A stretch of 64,000 nucleotides of DNA, taken from Aptenodytes patagonicus. Lineage: Eukaryota; Chordata; Aves; Sphenisciformes; Spheniscidae. Both the position numbers and the translations under genes were made by a program. Shown in pieces: positions 40,826 through 54,700 of this stretch (its first letter is position 1; each line of letters opens with the position of its first letter). The notes beneath the pieces are model-generated. The model did not search any database. It was given only the letters and a program-made list of their open reading frames with translations, and was not told the DNA's origin. The stretch lies in contig NC_134959.1 in assembly GCF_965638725.1 (NCBI RefSeq), positions 16,503,417-16,567,416 of the forward strand, given 5' to 3'.

Positions 40826-43800
40826 CCGCCCGGGTCGGCCGCGCTGTTGTCGCGGAAACCGCCCCGCCGACGAGCGGCGCCGCGCGCACCCGGGAGGAAG
40901 GAGAACGCGGCGAGAAGAGGACGGGCGCGAGCGCGCAGCGCCCCCTGGCGGGCTGGATGTACGCCGAGCCGCGCTGCAGCCGGCGCAGGCGCAGAGGCGG
41001 CGGCCGGCAGTTGGTTGGCTTGGCCGGGGCAGGCACGTCCCAGCGCCGGGAGCCGCGCTCCGGTCCGCGCCGGTGAGCGGGGAGGTTAGGCGGTTTTCTG
41101 TCGTGAGCAGCCCCCTCAGCCGCGCCCGGCTTTGTTCAGCCCGGGGGGAGGCGCTGGCTAGCCGACCCGGCCCCGTTCCTTGGGCAGCGTTGCCTCTCCA
41201 CAGCCCTCGCAACCTCCCGCGCCCTATCCCCCTCACAGCCCTTCGCGGCCCCGCTCTCCTCAGGCAGCCGCCAGTGAGCCCTTTCCTGCTCCCTTGGAGA
41301 TGCCCCTTGCTCCTTGCCTGAGGCGGGCTGTGCCTACAGCCCTGTCCTTCTTGTCCCTCACCCTTGGATCTCTGGGGCAGTGCAGCATTTCAGTGGCTTT
41401 GGCAGGATTCAGCCTAAATACTCCTGTCTTTACACTAGCCTGCGTTGCAGAATCTCCCCTGCCATGGCTGTAGTGCCAGGGGACAAGTGTGATACTAGCA
41501 AAAGGGGTGCTGGGGAAGCCTGCTTTCCTGAAAGTGTAGTTTACGTTGCACCTGACTAGACACAAAGGGGCCTGCAAGGGTTGCCTCCTTCCTGGCTGTG
41601 GTGTGGGGCTGTGGCCTGGCCCCAGCTGCCTGGTCGGGCATGCCAGGTAGAGCTCTAGCTTGTGGCAGACCCTCAATCCAGGATAAAGGCCACTAGCAGC
41701 GGTCCGCTAGTCCCAAAAGTTTGAGAATCCGTGCCCAAATTTGTCCCAGTGAGAAGAGCAGAGGGTGTATATGCCTGAGGAAGGGTAGGGAGTTTGCAGG
41801 GGTATGCTGAGGTCTGTGCTGGTGAAAGGGTAGCAATGATGGTTGTGCCTGTCCTGCGCAGGCTGGGACAGGCTCAGCCTTACAGACTGAGTGCCTAAAT
41901 TTGCTCGTCAGTCTTGAAAGCAAATCCTTTATAACTAGGTTATAAATTTAAGGAAAACATATCTGTATTGTCCATTACAGGTTAAAAATAACTTGGAAAT
42001 TAGGACCTCCTAGAAATGGTGGAAGTTAACACATTTGCCTTGTCTGGCAGTACTTCCCAAAGCAGGCAAATGGTTTTCAAAATTAAATATAACTCTGATT
42101 ATATAGTCTTTCAAAGTTAATAGTGTATTTGCTGATACCGCTTAAACTGCAGTCATTGCTGTTTCAACAACACTTTGTAGGTACTGTTTTCTGCTAATGC
42201 CTATTCTGTTATGGGTCTTGAAATTTCACTTCTGTGAAGTTTGGAGTGCAAAAATAAACTGCGTTGATTTCAAAAGAGAAGCTTTAATTTTATTCCCACA
42301 CAATAATCCTGTATTCCTCAAGTTTGTTGAATCATATGTGATATTTTATAGCCAAAGAAAATAATAGTTGTTAATTACAAATTTATGATATGTGTCGCTG
42401 TACATCTACACAAGGTTTATTTTGAAAGCTTGAGAAGTTAGAGAAGTCTGTTGTCCATTCAGTCACTGAGAATTTAATCAGATGTGACAGCTTTGTTTTG
42501 CATTGTACTGGTTAGATCTACTGTCATTTGGTAACCTACTCAGAGAATTGTGTGGGTGGTGCTCTGGAATAAACCACAACTTTCCTGCTTGATCTTACTC
42601 CAGTAGTTTGAAATTCAGCTATAATAGACACAGTTGTTTTTCTAATTCACATCTGGATCCTTTAATACTCTTATTACATATGCAGTAAATGTTCTTAAGC
42701 ATACTTTAGTGAGAGGTAGAGGGCTTTTGCTTGGGATGTGGCCACATGTAGAAAATACAAGACTAGTAAATATTTAAAGGACTTGTTTTATAGAATGAAA
42801 AAAAAAGTTGCTATATCCTCTATTCCCACAAGAGGACTGGCAGACTTTCTGTTTTTTTTCTTTTAAATGTTATATGGCAAGACCATTTGTTCAATTGTTA
42901 TTCTGAATTTTCCTGACTAATCTTGTCCTGAATTCAATGAAATTTGAGAGAATTATACACAAACAAGTAATGTGAGATATTGCCAACATTGAGAGCTGCC
43001 CTTTCTAGGTGTCTCGTTGAATAACATCCCCTGAATCAGAGAAAGATACTTTTTCTTAACTGTTAGCGCAGGCACACATACACAGAATACACATCGTTTT
43101 TGCCATCCTTGTCTCTAGCTCTCCTTTCCAATTAAAAGAACAGTATTTCTTTCCCTTCAAAAACACTTGTACAGCCTTTCAAAGCACAGTTCAGTTGGCA
43201 AGCTTGGAAAGAGAAGATGCTGCATTTCTCAGCAATGTTCAAGAGCATTGCTGTTGGGTCTTGTCACTTCCCTGAGAAATGAGCCCACGTTCCTTCATAC
43301 TCAGGCTCTGCTGTTACCTGTAGCACCAGAGGAAAGCTAAAGGAATCTTATCCCTGCCTCCTCCTCCAATACATTATATCTTCTCAGCCCTGATCGGGGC
43401 AGTCCTTCCAATTTCAGGGGAATTCAGTTGTGCAAAGAGGAAAGATGGAAGTCCTGATGTCCTACAAATCAACACAGAAGCTGGATACGACTTGGAACAG
43501 CTGTCATTTAAATGTTTGAAAAGTAATTTGTTATATCACCATAAAAAAAAGGCTTTACTATGACCTCCTATTTCCTAGCAATGGTTTTTCATATTTTCAA
43601 ATAAGATGGTATTTTTCAACAACAAATCACATTGTTTACAAGTTATACTTTTGCCCAGTAAAAGTGAAAGCTGGTGGTTTTCAGAGCTGACTCAAGATCG
43701 CTAAAGCTTTGCCAGTACAGCGTATGTCTGGTGCCATAGCAGAAGAGCTGTCAGTGTAGACAGCCTTATAGCAGGACTAAATAGATGAGAGGTCTTCTAT

Positions 43801-46800
43801 TTCTTCTAAAGGTTGCAGAAACTTTTGTTCGGTTTGAAGAACTTAGTTTTGGGAGTTGATGATAAAGATTATCACTTCTTATATGTGACTTTTTGAAGCA
43901 AATTTATCCTTCCTGCGTGATTTGTTTTTTGAGCAAAATACACTCTCTGGTTGAGGGAATGCAAATAGAGAAACTTCTATTAATTACAAAGAAAAAGACA
44001 ATACTACTTTGGACCTCAAAATATTATATTGTCATATAGGAAAGTTAACAGCTTTTATTTTTACTTGGTCTACATGTAGCTTTGTAACAAGCTCTCCATG
44101 TCAGCTGAAGCTGTATGATTTTTGCTAATGCAATAAAGTGGTAGAATGCTTACTGTGACTGCAAGTTGAAGTGCGTAAAGTGTGTGTGTGTTTTGCTAAT
44201 GTGAACAGAGATATTTCAGATGTTAGCTGAATGGATTCCAGAATTGTATCACAGAGTAAGAAGGAAATTTGTTGCAGCTTAGGTACACAAAAAAACAGAG
44301 CTGGGCTAGGATAAGAACCTCTGTGTCAACAGTTTCTTCTGAATAGTTGCTTTGAAAGCTCTTACCTGTGCTCTTTGAAACACTTTCGTTAGCAATCAAA
44401 TAGCTGGCAATAACTGTCAGCATGTAAAAACCTGCTTCAGGTCACATTGTTTCCATGTATGATATTATTCAGAAAAAGTCTGTTTGGGCATCATTTCTAA
44501 AATGCCATTTGTAACCCTATGAAGAGTTTTATCACTGTCTGGTATTAGAAATGCAAGGTCTCATTCTTGTTGGTTGAATGTGCAGGATTAATAATTTCAG
44601 TTCACTGCATACTTTCTGAGGATCATATTCCTCATCTCAATCAGTGTCAAGTTTCTATAGCAACTAGCATTTAAGAGTGAGAGACAATAATGCGTGTTGC
44701 TATTACTGTTAGCCACTAAGAGCAATGGAGAAAATGTGTGAACATAGACGTCCAAGTATTTTCACATGTACTTTCTTCCGTCTCTTAAAGAACTTGGATT
44801 GAGGCCTATGGATAGCATAACATCATATTAGTGTATATTCATTTAACTAGACATCAAATAATGTAATTATTTAAATTGGTCATAGTTTTTTTCCAAAACA
44901 TTGATCAAAGAAGGATGCAGTAAGCACAGTCAGTGCATAACCAATATATTTTAATATATTAACAGAGATATAAAAAACTTGGTGAAACCCTCTTGCTTTA
45001 ATCACTAGTGTAGTCCAGGAGGAAGAGGTAGATACTGGTGACAGCAGAAAGATGCAGAGACCACTGCAAAGCACAGGAGGCAAGTGTGCTAAAATCCTTG
45101 GAAGGTTTCCATGAGTGTACAAGCACGTAAAGCTTGAGATGCTAAAGTCACTGGGAGGTTTTCATAAGCAGGTTTGGTTTGTAGTCTATGACACAGAGAA
45201 ACACTGGCATAAACAGTTTTTGTGACAGACAGGTATTTAAAACCAGTATTTTACACTAGCACACCTTTCTAAAAATATCCAAACACCTATGGCTGAAGTA
45301 AAGAATGTAGTCAATATTTTATTGATTCATGTATTATTATCAATATGACTTTTAAATCAGTTATTCCTTAGCTGAAAGATTTAATACGGCTATTTTCTTG
45401 ATTCTGTGAGTGTTAAAGGGGCACTGTCATTTTCCACGTGCATATGGCCTGACAAAATCTAGTGTGGCAGATGGAAGTTTTTCCCTTAGTTTGAATAGAG
45501 CATCTCATCATTATGATGCATTTTCTTCTTTTTACTTTAGCACTGAAGTGCTGCATATTGTGGGGGTGGTAACTCCCATCTAGAAACACATCATAAATTA
45601 TCAGTGGTGAAGACATGGCACTACTTTGTCTAAGAAAAGTAAACCTAATTCATTTACTCATGGTAATAGGCAAATACCTGTTTCTACCCCAAGATCCTTA
45701 AGACCATAATAAACTTTATAATAAGATTGTAATTCAATCGTAATTATGGATGATTACCTTATTGTCCATAGAGCAGTCACATTGATCATGCTGTTAGATG
45801 TGTGTGTGCATATTTGTATAAGTCTGTGTTTTGTAAGTATCTTTCCTGTGACCTTGTGCAAATCTTGTGGGCACCTCTTTTAATAGCTCTCTTTTGAAGT
45901 GATTTTATGCACCTGAAGAAATACCTTGTTGCACACCTCTGAACTAAAATAACAAGATTTTTGCTAGGCATGCATGAAATTGCATGAAATTTAAACATTT
46001 ATGACCTTGGTTCTTGGCTGCTATTGCTGCACAGGTTGGGAAAATTAAACGGGATTCAGCTGGGTCCACATAGCTTCCCTCACGAGTGGAGATGGATGGA
46101 CAAATGGGATTTATCCATCATCCCTGCTTCTTCCTAGTCAAGCAGAGGATTTGGAGCAAAAGAAGGGAGAAACCTGAACAGCGAACAGGTTGGAACTGAA
46201 GCCTGCCTTAGCAGTTGCAGCAGGTAATTTACTTAGGAAGCAGAGATGTCACTGGCAGAGGCCATTTTTCAATGCAGAGTATTGTCTTCTGTGGTGACTT
46301 GTTCCAGCCCTGCCTGTTTTATCTTCATCCACTCTCCCCCTTCTTTCCATTTAGCTAGTCCTTTCTGAACGCAAATCACACTTGTATACCTGGGTGGGTA
46401 TAGTTGAAATCTACATCCCATTGTGTTGTTTACTTTGCTTAATAGTTATATTCCTCTACTTCAAGCTTAATCTAAGCTGTTTAGGGCAGCAGCTATCATT
46501 GAGTGGACTTCCTGGAACAAATAAGGAACAGAAGCTTCCTTCTGCGATTGTCGTATGCTTGTAGCCATGTAGCAGGGAAGTAGCATGTCTAGTAGCATTT
46601 CTGTGCATGTCTAGCTCAAATCTATGTGACTGCGGCATGCAACCTGGCTACTGTCTTTCTACAGTGCTTGAAACAACAAGGTCCAAAGTTTTGCTTGGCA
46701 TTTGCTATAATCGTATTGAAAGAAGTGTCTCCCTCAGGCTTGGAGGAGTATTTAACTCTTAGTAAGATTCTCTCAGTAAGGTAGCTTAAGGAATACATTA

Positions 46801-47362
46801 TTTTAACATAAAAATTCTAGCTCAATGTTGTCTAAATGGTGAGCTAAGTGGTGTCTAAATATGGAGCAGATTTCCAGATAAAGCCATGCCATCTTGTAGC
46901 AGTGTAAGATTGGGCATTGAAAATGAAGATGGAAAGTTTGAGCTCTAGTTTTAACTGATGGGTGCAACCTAGTATTTTTTGGAGATGCAACCAAATTATA
47001 TTTAGTATTGATTCTGAGTATGATCTGTTGCCCTCACTCATGTGTGTAGTCCTGCTTGTTTCAAATACCTGCAAGCTTTGCTTGTTCAATTAAGATATTA
47101 CAAGCCTGTTCTGAATTTCCTTAATTCAGTTGCTTGGCCAGACTTTATTTGAAGTCCTAAAACATTTTTTTTTCCCATAGTATATATTTTAATTACTTAT
47201 GTCATATTTTAAATTTAATGAAATATCTGAAAATGCCTGTGTTCATAGCAGATGCATCAGACTACTCCATTAGACACATGTATCACCCAAATAAAGGTGG
47301 AGATGAACCTTTTCCTAATAAGTTTTAAGTTGCTGTAAGAGGAGAAACAGATAATCAAATTT

Positions 47363-47420
47363 ACACTTGTATTAAATTTGCACTTGTAAGCTATAATGGG
47401 AGAAAGTTTAATACAAGTGT
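47363..47420. repeat. Perfect 14-bp inverted repeat, 30-nt spacer
   Basis: ACACTTGTATTAAA (47363-47376) and TTTAATACAAGTGT (47407-47420) in intergenic DNA. A partial direct copy of the left arm (gcacttgtaag) lies in the spacer. Confidence 0.85.
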
Positions 47421-49512
47421 CTAGCTGAATCTCTCAGATTATGCTCCAGTTAATTTTTTATTTTAGGTAGCAATTCAGCTTTTTAGTTTTATTTTGTTTT
47501 GTGTAGTGGTGTCTCTAGAGGAAACATAGTGAACAGAAAAAAATAAGAGCATTAGGCCACTTGGTGGTGTAATATGCAAAGGAAAATGAATCTGTCACGT
47601 TCAAGTGAAGGAAATGTACATAATAGACCGTTTTTATTTGCTTATTATCTGATTAAACACAGTACAAGACATTACCATAAACAGTTTCTTTTTAAAGACC
47701 TTTAATTTCAAGCAGGTAGTCAAGTACGTTTGGTAGAATAAATTCTGGTTTTAGCTCAGCTTCTACTGAAGGTGTTTATCTTCAAGCTATTAATGATCTG
47801 TTAGTTGGTTCAGAAATCCTGAACCAGTTCACAGTGGAAAATCTATAATTTAAAAATGGAGAGGGCCACATGGAATCTGCAGCCCCCCTGTGTGTGACTT
47901 TAGTAACAGCTTTGGTTTTCATCTGCTAGAGTCCGGCATCCCTCACATTCACAACAGGTGCAGTAGGTTCTCCTCAACTCTTTGTATTTTGTACACATGA
48001 CTGAGAAGCTTGGGAGAAGCTGTGGCATTGCAGTGCTTTGGGAGATATCTTGAACTACACAAGCTGTGGCAAGAAAGGAGGGGTAGTGGGCGCCAATAGT
48101 CCAGTATGCTCTCCTGCAAATACATATACCTGCCAAAGATCCGCCTGAGTTTGCATGGTGATACTGAAACACATATACACATGTGCAGTGAATACCAAAA
48201 GGGAGGGTAACATGTGGAAGATCAGGTTGGTGGGGCCCATTTATTTTTCTCCATGCAATAAGAAGAATGAAAGGTCCAGCCTTCCACTGCTTTTTAGTTC
48301 AAACTTCTTTTAGGCAGGTACAAAATGTTTGAGCTCAGCGGGATGCCACAGGGTCTGCAGAGCGGTATGTGCAGAGACAAAAATTTATACTGTATGCACT
48401 GGTGTTCATGTCAAGGGAGAAAAGTGAGGATAAAAGAATCGGTATAATTTGCTCTGCAAATTCTAGCAGAAGTAAACATTTTCCATGCTAAGTGGGGCCC
48501 GCTAAGGAATGTCAGTTTTAGTCAAACTATTATTCTGAAATGGTAATCAGAATTTTCTTTTCTGGGGGAAAGAAAAAACGAAGGAAAAAAGAGGAAGTTT
48601 CCATTCCTGTTTGACAGAAACATCAAAATAACAGTTAAGTTTCATTTTCAGATTGAGGAAGGAAAAAATAAAGATGTTTTGACTGGTATTTGGCTTGAGT
48701 TTGGTTCGGCTTTTTAGCCTACAGCCTAGAAATGAAGTAAAATTTAAGAACAACTTAAGCCTGGGCTGTTCAGTTTAAACTGAAGATATGATTTAGCCTT
48801 GTCCTTCATGACTGTACCAAATCTAGGTACTAAAAGAAGTAGCAGGTACTTGCTTATTTTAAGAACAAGTGACCAGAGTAGTGTCCGAGTGGGTACTAAC
48901 GTACTGGGGCCTTGGCTTAGGTGAATTTATCTGTATCATATTATTATGTCCTCTGTCAATCCAGAATGTATAGTTGAAGTGAGAACTTCACATGTTGACT
49001 GTAAGAGCTGTAAGGAGGGATTTACTCTTTAAATTGGTATACAGCGTACTCCTGTGCTTCAGAAGATGGACAGCATCAGTGATGGTTGATCTGCTGCTTA
49101 TTGTGCTTGCTGGTGTGGGTGATGACATTCGTGATCATGTTCTCCTGGAGTACCTTCAGCACTCCACAGATTTTTACATAAATTAGACCTGAAATATTTT
49201 TAACTTTCCCATAACAAGCCAGGTGGCAGATAATTGATCTCCTTATGTTGTACTTACTATCTCCTGAAGCTTCCAAGTGGTACTGATGACCAAAGGTGTA
49301 TGTGGATGGGGAACACACAGTTTGTAGCATACTTATGTTGCTCCTGTGACATCCTCCACAATTTTGTTCTCTGAGTGAAAGCTTGGAGGAGGGCAGCATA
49401 AACAGAGTGTACTGTAAGGTCACTTGACCCTTTAGATTGGTGATTATATGTAACCAAAATAATACTATTTCAATATCCAAATATTAAGGACCTGTTGCAG
49501 GCTATGAATCTC

Positions 49513-49556
49513 TTAGAAATTACTACTTAGAAATTACTACTATGTAGAAATTACTA
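49513..49556. repeat. Short tandem repeat of a 14-bp unit
   Basis: TTAGAAATTACTAC occurs twice in a row and is followed by a third, altered copy (TATGTAGAAATTACTA). Intergenic. Confidence 0.85.
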
Positions 49557-51689
49557 AGAACTTTTGGTTTAAACTTCTGCTTTTTTTTAATTCTAAACCC
49601 ACTCAGTAGAATACAAATTCTTTAGAAGAGATTGGCTGGGATCAGAAAGTTGACAGTTGCAGAAAGGAAATGAAATTAAATGAAAACTATGAGAGATTTG
49701 TCTGGCTAGGCTGATTTACTAGAACTCTGCACCGATTTTAGTTCTTCCAAAGTCTTTGCGGATAACTAGCCTGATGTGGAATGAGAGGGGAGATGGGTGC
49801 CATCTGTGGGGAGGAACATGGCTCCACTGTACTGTTATTACGCTTCTCTATTGTGCTGCTCATCTATTGGGAGGGTTTGCTGAAAAAAATGTACTAAATG
49901 ACAACTATATGATCAATTTTTTTATCACCTTTAAAGAAAAAAATGACTCATTTGCTCAAGGGAGTGGGGGAAGGAGTTTAAGGATTTAAGTTTGTAAGTG
50001 TTCGGATGGAGTCTGTTTGGTTAGACCTAAATTCCTTATGTCATTGCTCATTAATGTTGTTGTACCAAGTGTTTATGCATGAGTGTCCGAGAAGAACTGG
50101 ATGTGATCAATTCAAAATGGCCTTGTCAGACTGCATGAAGAATTCACTCCGAGATATATATGGAAATGCATGCTTTATGATTTATTCTGACAGGGTATTC
50201 ACATTGCTGCTTTAAGTATTTCTCCGAATCTTTTCACAGTAGATGATCAGTTAGTGCTTTACTTATTCTTTCTATTAATGTAAAACATGAAAACAGCAAT
50301 ATGGCCACTTCTCATAGGATTTTTATGTATCCTATGAAATGAAATCAATCAGATCAGTGATCTGTCTGGTTCTGTTGCCGACAGGTTCTTAGGAGATCTG
50401 CCTCTTGTTGCAGTGATTTCCTTGTTTCCCCCTCTATTAGAAGGTTAACTGAATTATAGCACTCTGTAGGCCCTGGGGCAAGAATCAGATTCTGATCTTG
50501 GAATTGGAATGGACTTTTTGTGTAGGTTTTTGTAAACCCTTCTTTCCCTTCTGCAGTCTTCTTGCCTCCAAAGGAGACGACTAATTCTAAAAATTACTTA
50601 GCTTAACAGGTTATGAAAGTTTACATAGAGTTGCATTAGGCAACTTAAATGTGTGGTGCAATGGTTATGTCCTGATGTTACATCCTGATGTTGAACATTT
50701 ATTTCTCTGAAGGACTTGGTCTTGCATGCTGAGGATGGAATGATCCAATATTATCTGAAGTTCTAAGCTCATGTTTTGTTTTTCACCCTGTCTTATGGCA
50801 GGTGGTTCCACAGGCTGATTGGGCAAGAAGGTGTTTTCTTTTATCAGTGTTTTAAATTTTCTGTCCTTTGTTTCATTCACATGCCCTTGTTTTTCCATAT
50901 AGAAAAGCATGAATTTCAGTCGTAGTTACCCTCATGCCAAATTTTATTGGAAAACCAAACCTGATTGTGTTTAACCTTATAGCAAGCTAGCCAGTATTTT
51001 TGCCCTAAAACAATAGTACATCGAGTCATATAGCTTGTTGCCTTCAGTGGGTTTTGGTTTTTTCTTGTTTTTTAAAGGAGCAATTTTTCATCTTTGTTGA
51101 TGCAGGGTAAAAGTTGAAAATGTGTATTCCAGAGAGTAAATTAACAGAAAATGGAAGTATACAACTTATATTTATTTTAAGGTAGTATGATTGTTCTAGT
51201 GGAAAGAGCCTAACTTGTGACATTTTGAATGCTTGGTGTAGCTATTTTTTTTCTCTTAAACCTTGTCTTTATTGAACTATCTGAACATTAGAGGTATTTC
51301 TAAATGTAGCTCCTGATCTCAAGCTACTCCTAAGTACTGTTGCCAAAGATACACATAGGAAGCAGTTCAGGAAGAAGTTTTTACCATACATTACATGGCA
51401 CTTTCAGAGTCCTTGCTGGACCAGCAATATTGCTGGAAATGTTTGTTTCAGATAATCTATAAGGGAGTGTTGCAAATGTTTTTCTGCTTTTTGTACAACC
51501 TGTTTCTCATTTTGCAAGTGGATGCTAGATAAAAAGGACAATGCAACTTCAGAAAAATAATTTAACATTTTTGCTTGATTTAACTGGAGGCATAAATATA
51601 AGAGTCATACTTACTCAACTGAAACCTTATATTTATTGTTACCTACCAGAATTCTTGCTTTATAGTACAGAGCAACACTTCACAGTTGC

Positions 51690-51785
51690 CAAGTTTCACT
51701 GGAGATGAAGTGATAATCTCTGGCTGTAAATTGTAAATTGCTTTGGGATAAAAGGTACTGCATAAATGTAAATTGTTACCTTATT
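51690..51785 (+). mobile_element. Probable ancient L3/CR1-type LINE 3' tail
   Basis: The stretch with TTGTAAATTGCTTTGGGATA, then AAAGGTACTGCATAAATG and TAAATTGTTA, resembles the consensus 3' end shared by amniote L3/CR1-like elements (GCGCTTTGGGAT...AAAGGCGCTATATAAATG...ATTATTA). It is strongly diverged. The body upstream is not recognisable by eye. Confidence 0.5.
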
Positions 51786-54700
51786 AAATGCAAGTGTAGC
51801 ATAACATGGTTTTCAAATTACTAATGAGTATTTTCTTTGCAAGTCTGATGGCTTTTTTAAGATAAAATAGCACTGGGTTTATTTATGCAGCCTAAAAGGT
51901 TCTTATCTAGCACATTGTGATACTTACTTTTATTGCTATAAACAAACATTATTTGGAAGAACTGCAGGATAAAATAAGATAACATTTACAGTGTTTTTAT
52001 TAGTCTTAATGTTTTGATTACCAATCAGGTTCCTTATTTTTCTGTTTCAATTAAAATCAGTATTTTATGATAATACTTACTAAAATACATTTTTTTGTCT
52101 TGTTGCTGTTTTTAACAGCACACAGAAGTCAAAATGTCATAGAATCTATTCTGGATGTGCAAAATGATTAAAGATGTTAACATCAAAAACACTGTGAATG
52201 AGAAGATAGTTTGGGGGATATTTAACTGAAGTACCGATGAATACCATTTTAAGGTGTTTCTGTATCATTTGTGTTACTTCAGTTCCTTCCCCCATTTATA
52301 AGCTTGGCTTTTAATAGTGTGAAGGAACAAAAATCAATGAGACTATAATTTAAATGAGTGTTTTCATCAGTAGGCTGCAAGATCATCAAATTCTTATCAA
52401 TCTAATTGTGGTTGTGAGGAAGTGCTAGGATCTCAGTTCTACCTGACTAAATTTACCACTCATTTGAGCAACCATAAGAATACAAATACATGTTTACATA
52501 CCAATGACTGAAACTTGACAGGCAATATGCTTAAAATGATTTTGTTTCACAAACTTACTTTATCCAGGGAAGAAATGGAGGAAAATAGCAAGGTTTTAAG
52601 TAGAAATTGCTTAGGAAGAAGGACCATAGCTAAGCATGTCCTTGTATGTGGAGCAAACAGGGGAAAAAACTCCCAGATAATTGGAAATTGTGAAGTTCTG
52701 TTACGATTGTGAGAAAACCAGCAAGCAAAGCTTGATGAGAAAGGATAAGACGAAGTAGCAAAAAATCGGTTAAGGCTTAAATAATGATACAAGAGGTATT
52801 CCCACAGCATGTAAAAATTGATTTTTGTTGGACACTGAACTTTTAGCAGGTCCAACATTGTTTCATTTTGTGCTGAACTACACTTCATTCATAATATGTA
52901 CTTACATATTTTTAAGAATACTAAATGATGTATATAAATGGTAAGAGTTTTACGTATGTGCTTTTTAGCAAGTCTAATTTCACTCTCAGAGCATGTTCAC
53001 ATCCGGTAAACACTGTCATTCTGTGTTTTGATTTGATTCATTATTATTCTGACATAATTCATGATGTAAAACAGGGGAAGGGAATAATGCTAGTACAGCA
53101 ATAAGCAATATGGTAAGAACTGAAACTACATTTTCCAGAGGTGTATTGCTAAGCCAACCTCATGGCCAAAAAGAAACAGAAATCAGTAACTTTGCGCTTG
53201 GCATGAGTACACGCAGATGACAAAAGTTGAAGGGATATTAAGTATCTATAAATATCTGTACCAAAATGAAGTTGTGTTTGTGTCCTGTATTGGTACATCT
53301 AACTAAGGCAGCAATGAAGACAGAAATGATATGGGCACTATTAACCTGTAGTCTCTGCAGAATTTGTTGTTGGTCTGTGTTGCAGTCGTATCTCTGTTTT
53401 GCTGTATCACCATAGTAACAGTAGGAGCCACTCTACCTAAGATTTACAACAGCTTCTATTTTAGCAGCTTCCTACCTCGTCCCCTGATGGTCAACTACAA
53501 ACTGGCATGCTGCTTTGGGGATAAACATTGAAGGAGTGCAGACAAAACTAATAATATTTAATTTAGGTCCTCTACCCACAGCTCAAGTTAGCAGTTAAGC
53601 ATGACTTCAAGAGTCAGGGTTCAGAATTCAGAAGTAGAGTTGTACATGTAACGTTGGCTATGATGTTTGCTGTTATTTTCTTGGGGCAGGCGGAAAAAGG
53701 AAGGTGTGCAATTTTGCTGTGCAATTTTGGAGGTTTCTTATATGGAATTTTTAATGATTTCCATGTACTGGAATATTTAATGATGTTTTCTACATAAGGA
53801 AATACTCTTTAGGTATTTTAATTAATATTTTTGTATGCTATACAACAAAAATGAAGTTAGTGTTTATGCAGTAGTCCATTAAGATGCTCCATATTTAATC
53901 AGCTTTGTCAAGGAGTGATGGAATGAGGACTTATGGTCAGAGCTAAGGGACAGAGGCCCAGCATTGATAGGGAGCCAGGGTGGACAAGAGCATCTCTAAT
54001 TAAAGAGATTGGTTGGCTTAAGCACACATTATATAGTGGGGCCACAGGTCTGCCACATGTCTGTTGAGAAAAGACAATTCAAGGAGAGGTATAGTCTGAC
54101 CCCAAATCTCACATAAACTTTTAGTTACACTGATTTTTTTCTCCCTCTAATCTCATGAACTCTTTATTTTATAACTAGTGTTACACCATGTTTCCTCTTC
54201 ACTATTTTTGTTTTCTGTCATCTCTTGCTGAGTATATTAATTTATTTCAGATTGTTGCTCAGTACATGATCTTGAAAGACTTCTAACACTAAATATAAAC
54301 AAAAAGTAACAGCCTGTTCTGTGAAATGATAATATCTGCTAAAAACCAGAGGATGTGAAGTAGAACAGCTTTATTCTAGTTGTTTTTAAATTATTTTCTG
54401 CTTTTACTACCATTTCCCACTTAGGCAAATACTGTGTTCAGGAGAGCTACAGAAAAAAAAGCTAGATACATAAATCACCATTTCTTGGCTTATCCTGTTC
54501 TTTGGATATGTAAAGATTACTTATGGCTCTGGTCTTTAAAACTAACATGCAGATGTTCTACAGCTGCTTGTTGATGCCTGACTCAACTGTGCCTGAACAC
54601 CTTCCTACCTGCCTGGAGGTATCATGGTATATTCCACTGAAGTGACTAAAATAAGGATTATTTTAATAATACAATGCATAAAGTGAGTCTGAGCACTTAT

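Larger units (their letters stand above)
40480..41300. promoter_or_regulatory. BRD7: CpG island covering the BRD7 promoter, first exon and intron 1
   Basis: An abrupt GC- and CpG-rich block in otherwise AT-rich DNA. It contains a GC box (CCGCCCCGCC, 40859-40868) about 55 bp upstream of the start codon, many further GC-box-like sites, and no clear TATA box. This fits a housekeeping, dispersed-start promoter. The island extends about 500 bp upstream of the BRD7 start, so a divergent transcript on the + strand is possible but unproven. Confidence 0.85.

Noticed and set aside
40569..41236. Minus-strand ORFs of 155 and 205 codons upstream of and across BRD7 exon 1
   Set aside because: One reads through the true exon 1 into intron 1 and another is in a different frame. 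Neither fits the conserved BRD7 N-terminus, which starts at 40804.
40363..41321. Several long + strand ORFs (up to 237 codons) over the CpG island
   Set aside because: They are products of GC-rich sequence with few stop codons, run antisense to BRD7 exon 1 and its 5' UTR, and have compositions (Arg/Ala/Pro/Gly runs) typical of CpG-island shadow frames.
49076..49480. 134-codon minus ORF in the intergenic region
   Set aside because: No recognisable family, no splice-site or promoter context, and length within chance for 22 kb of six-frame sequence.
52547..52888. 113-codon minus ORF
   Set aside because: Low-complexity Ser/Phe-rich reading of AT-rich DNA with no supporting features.
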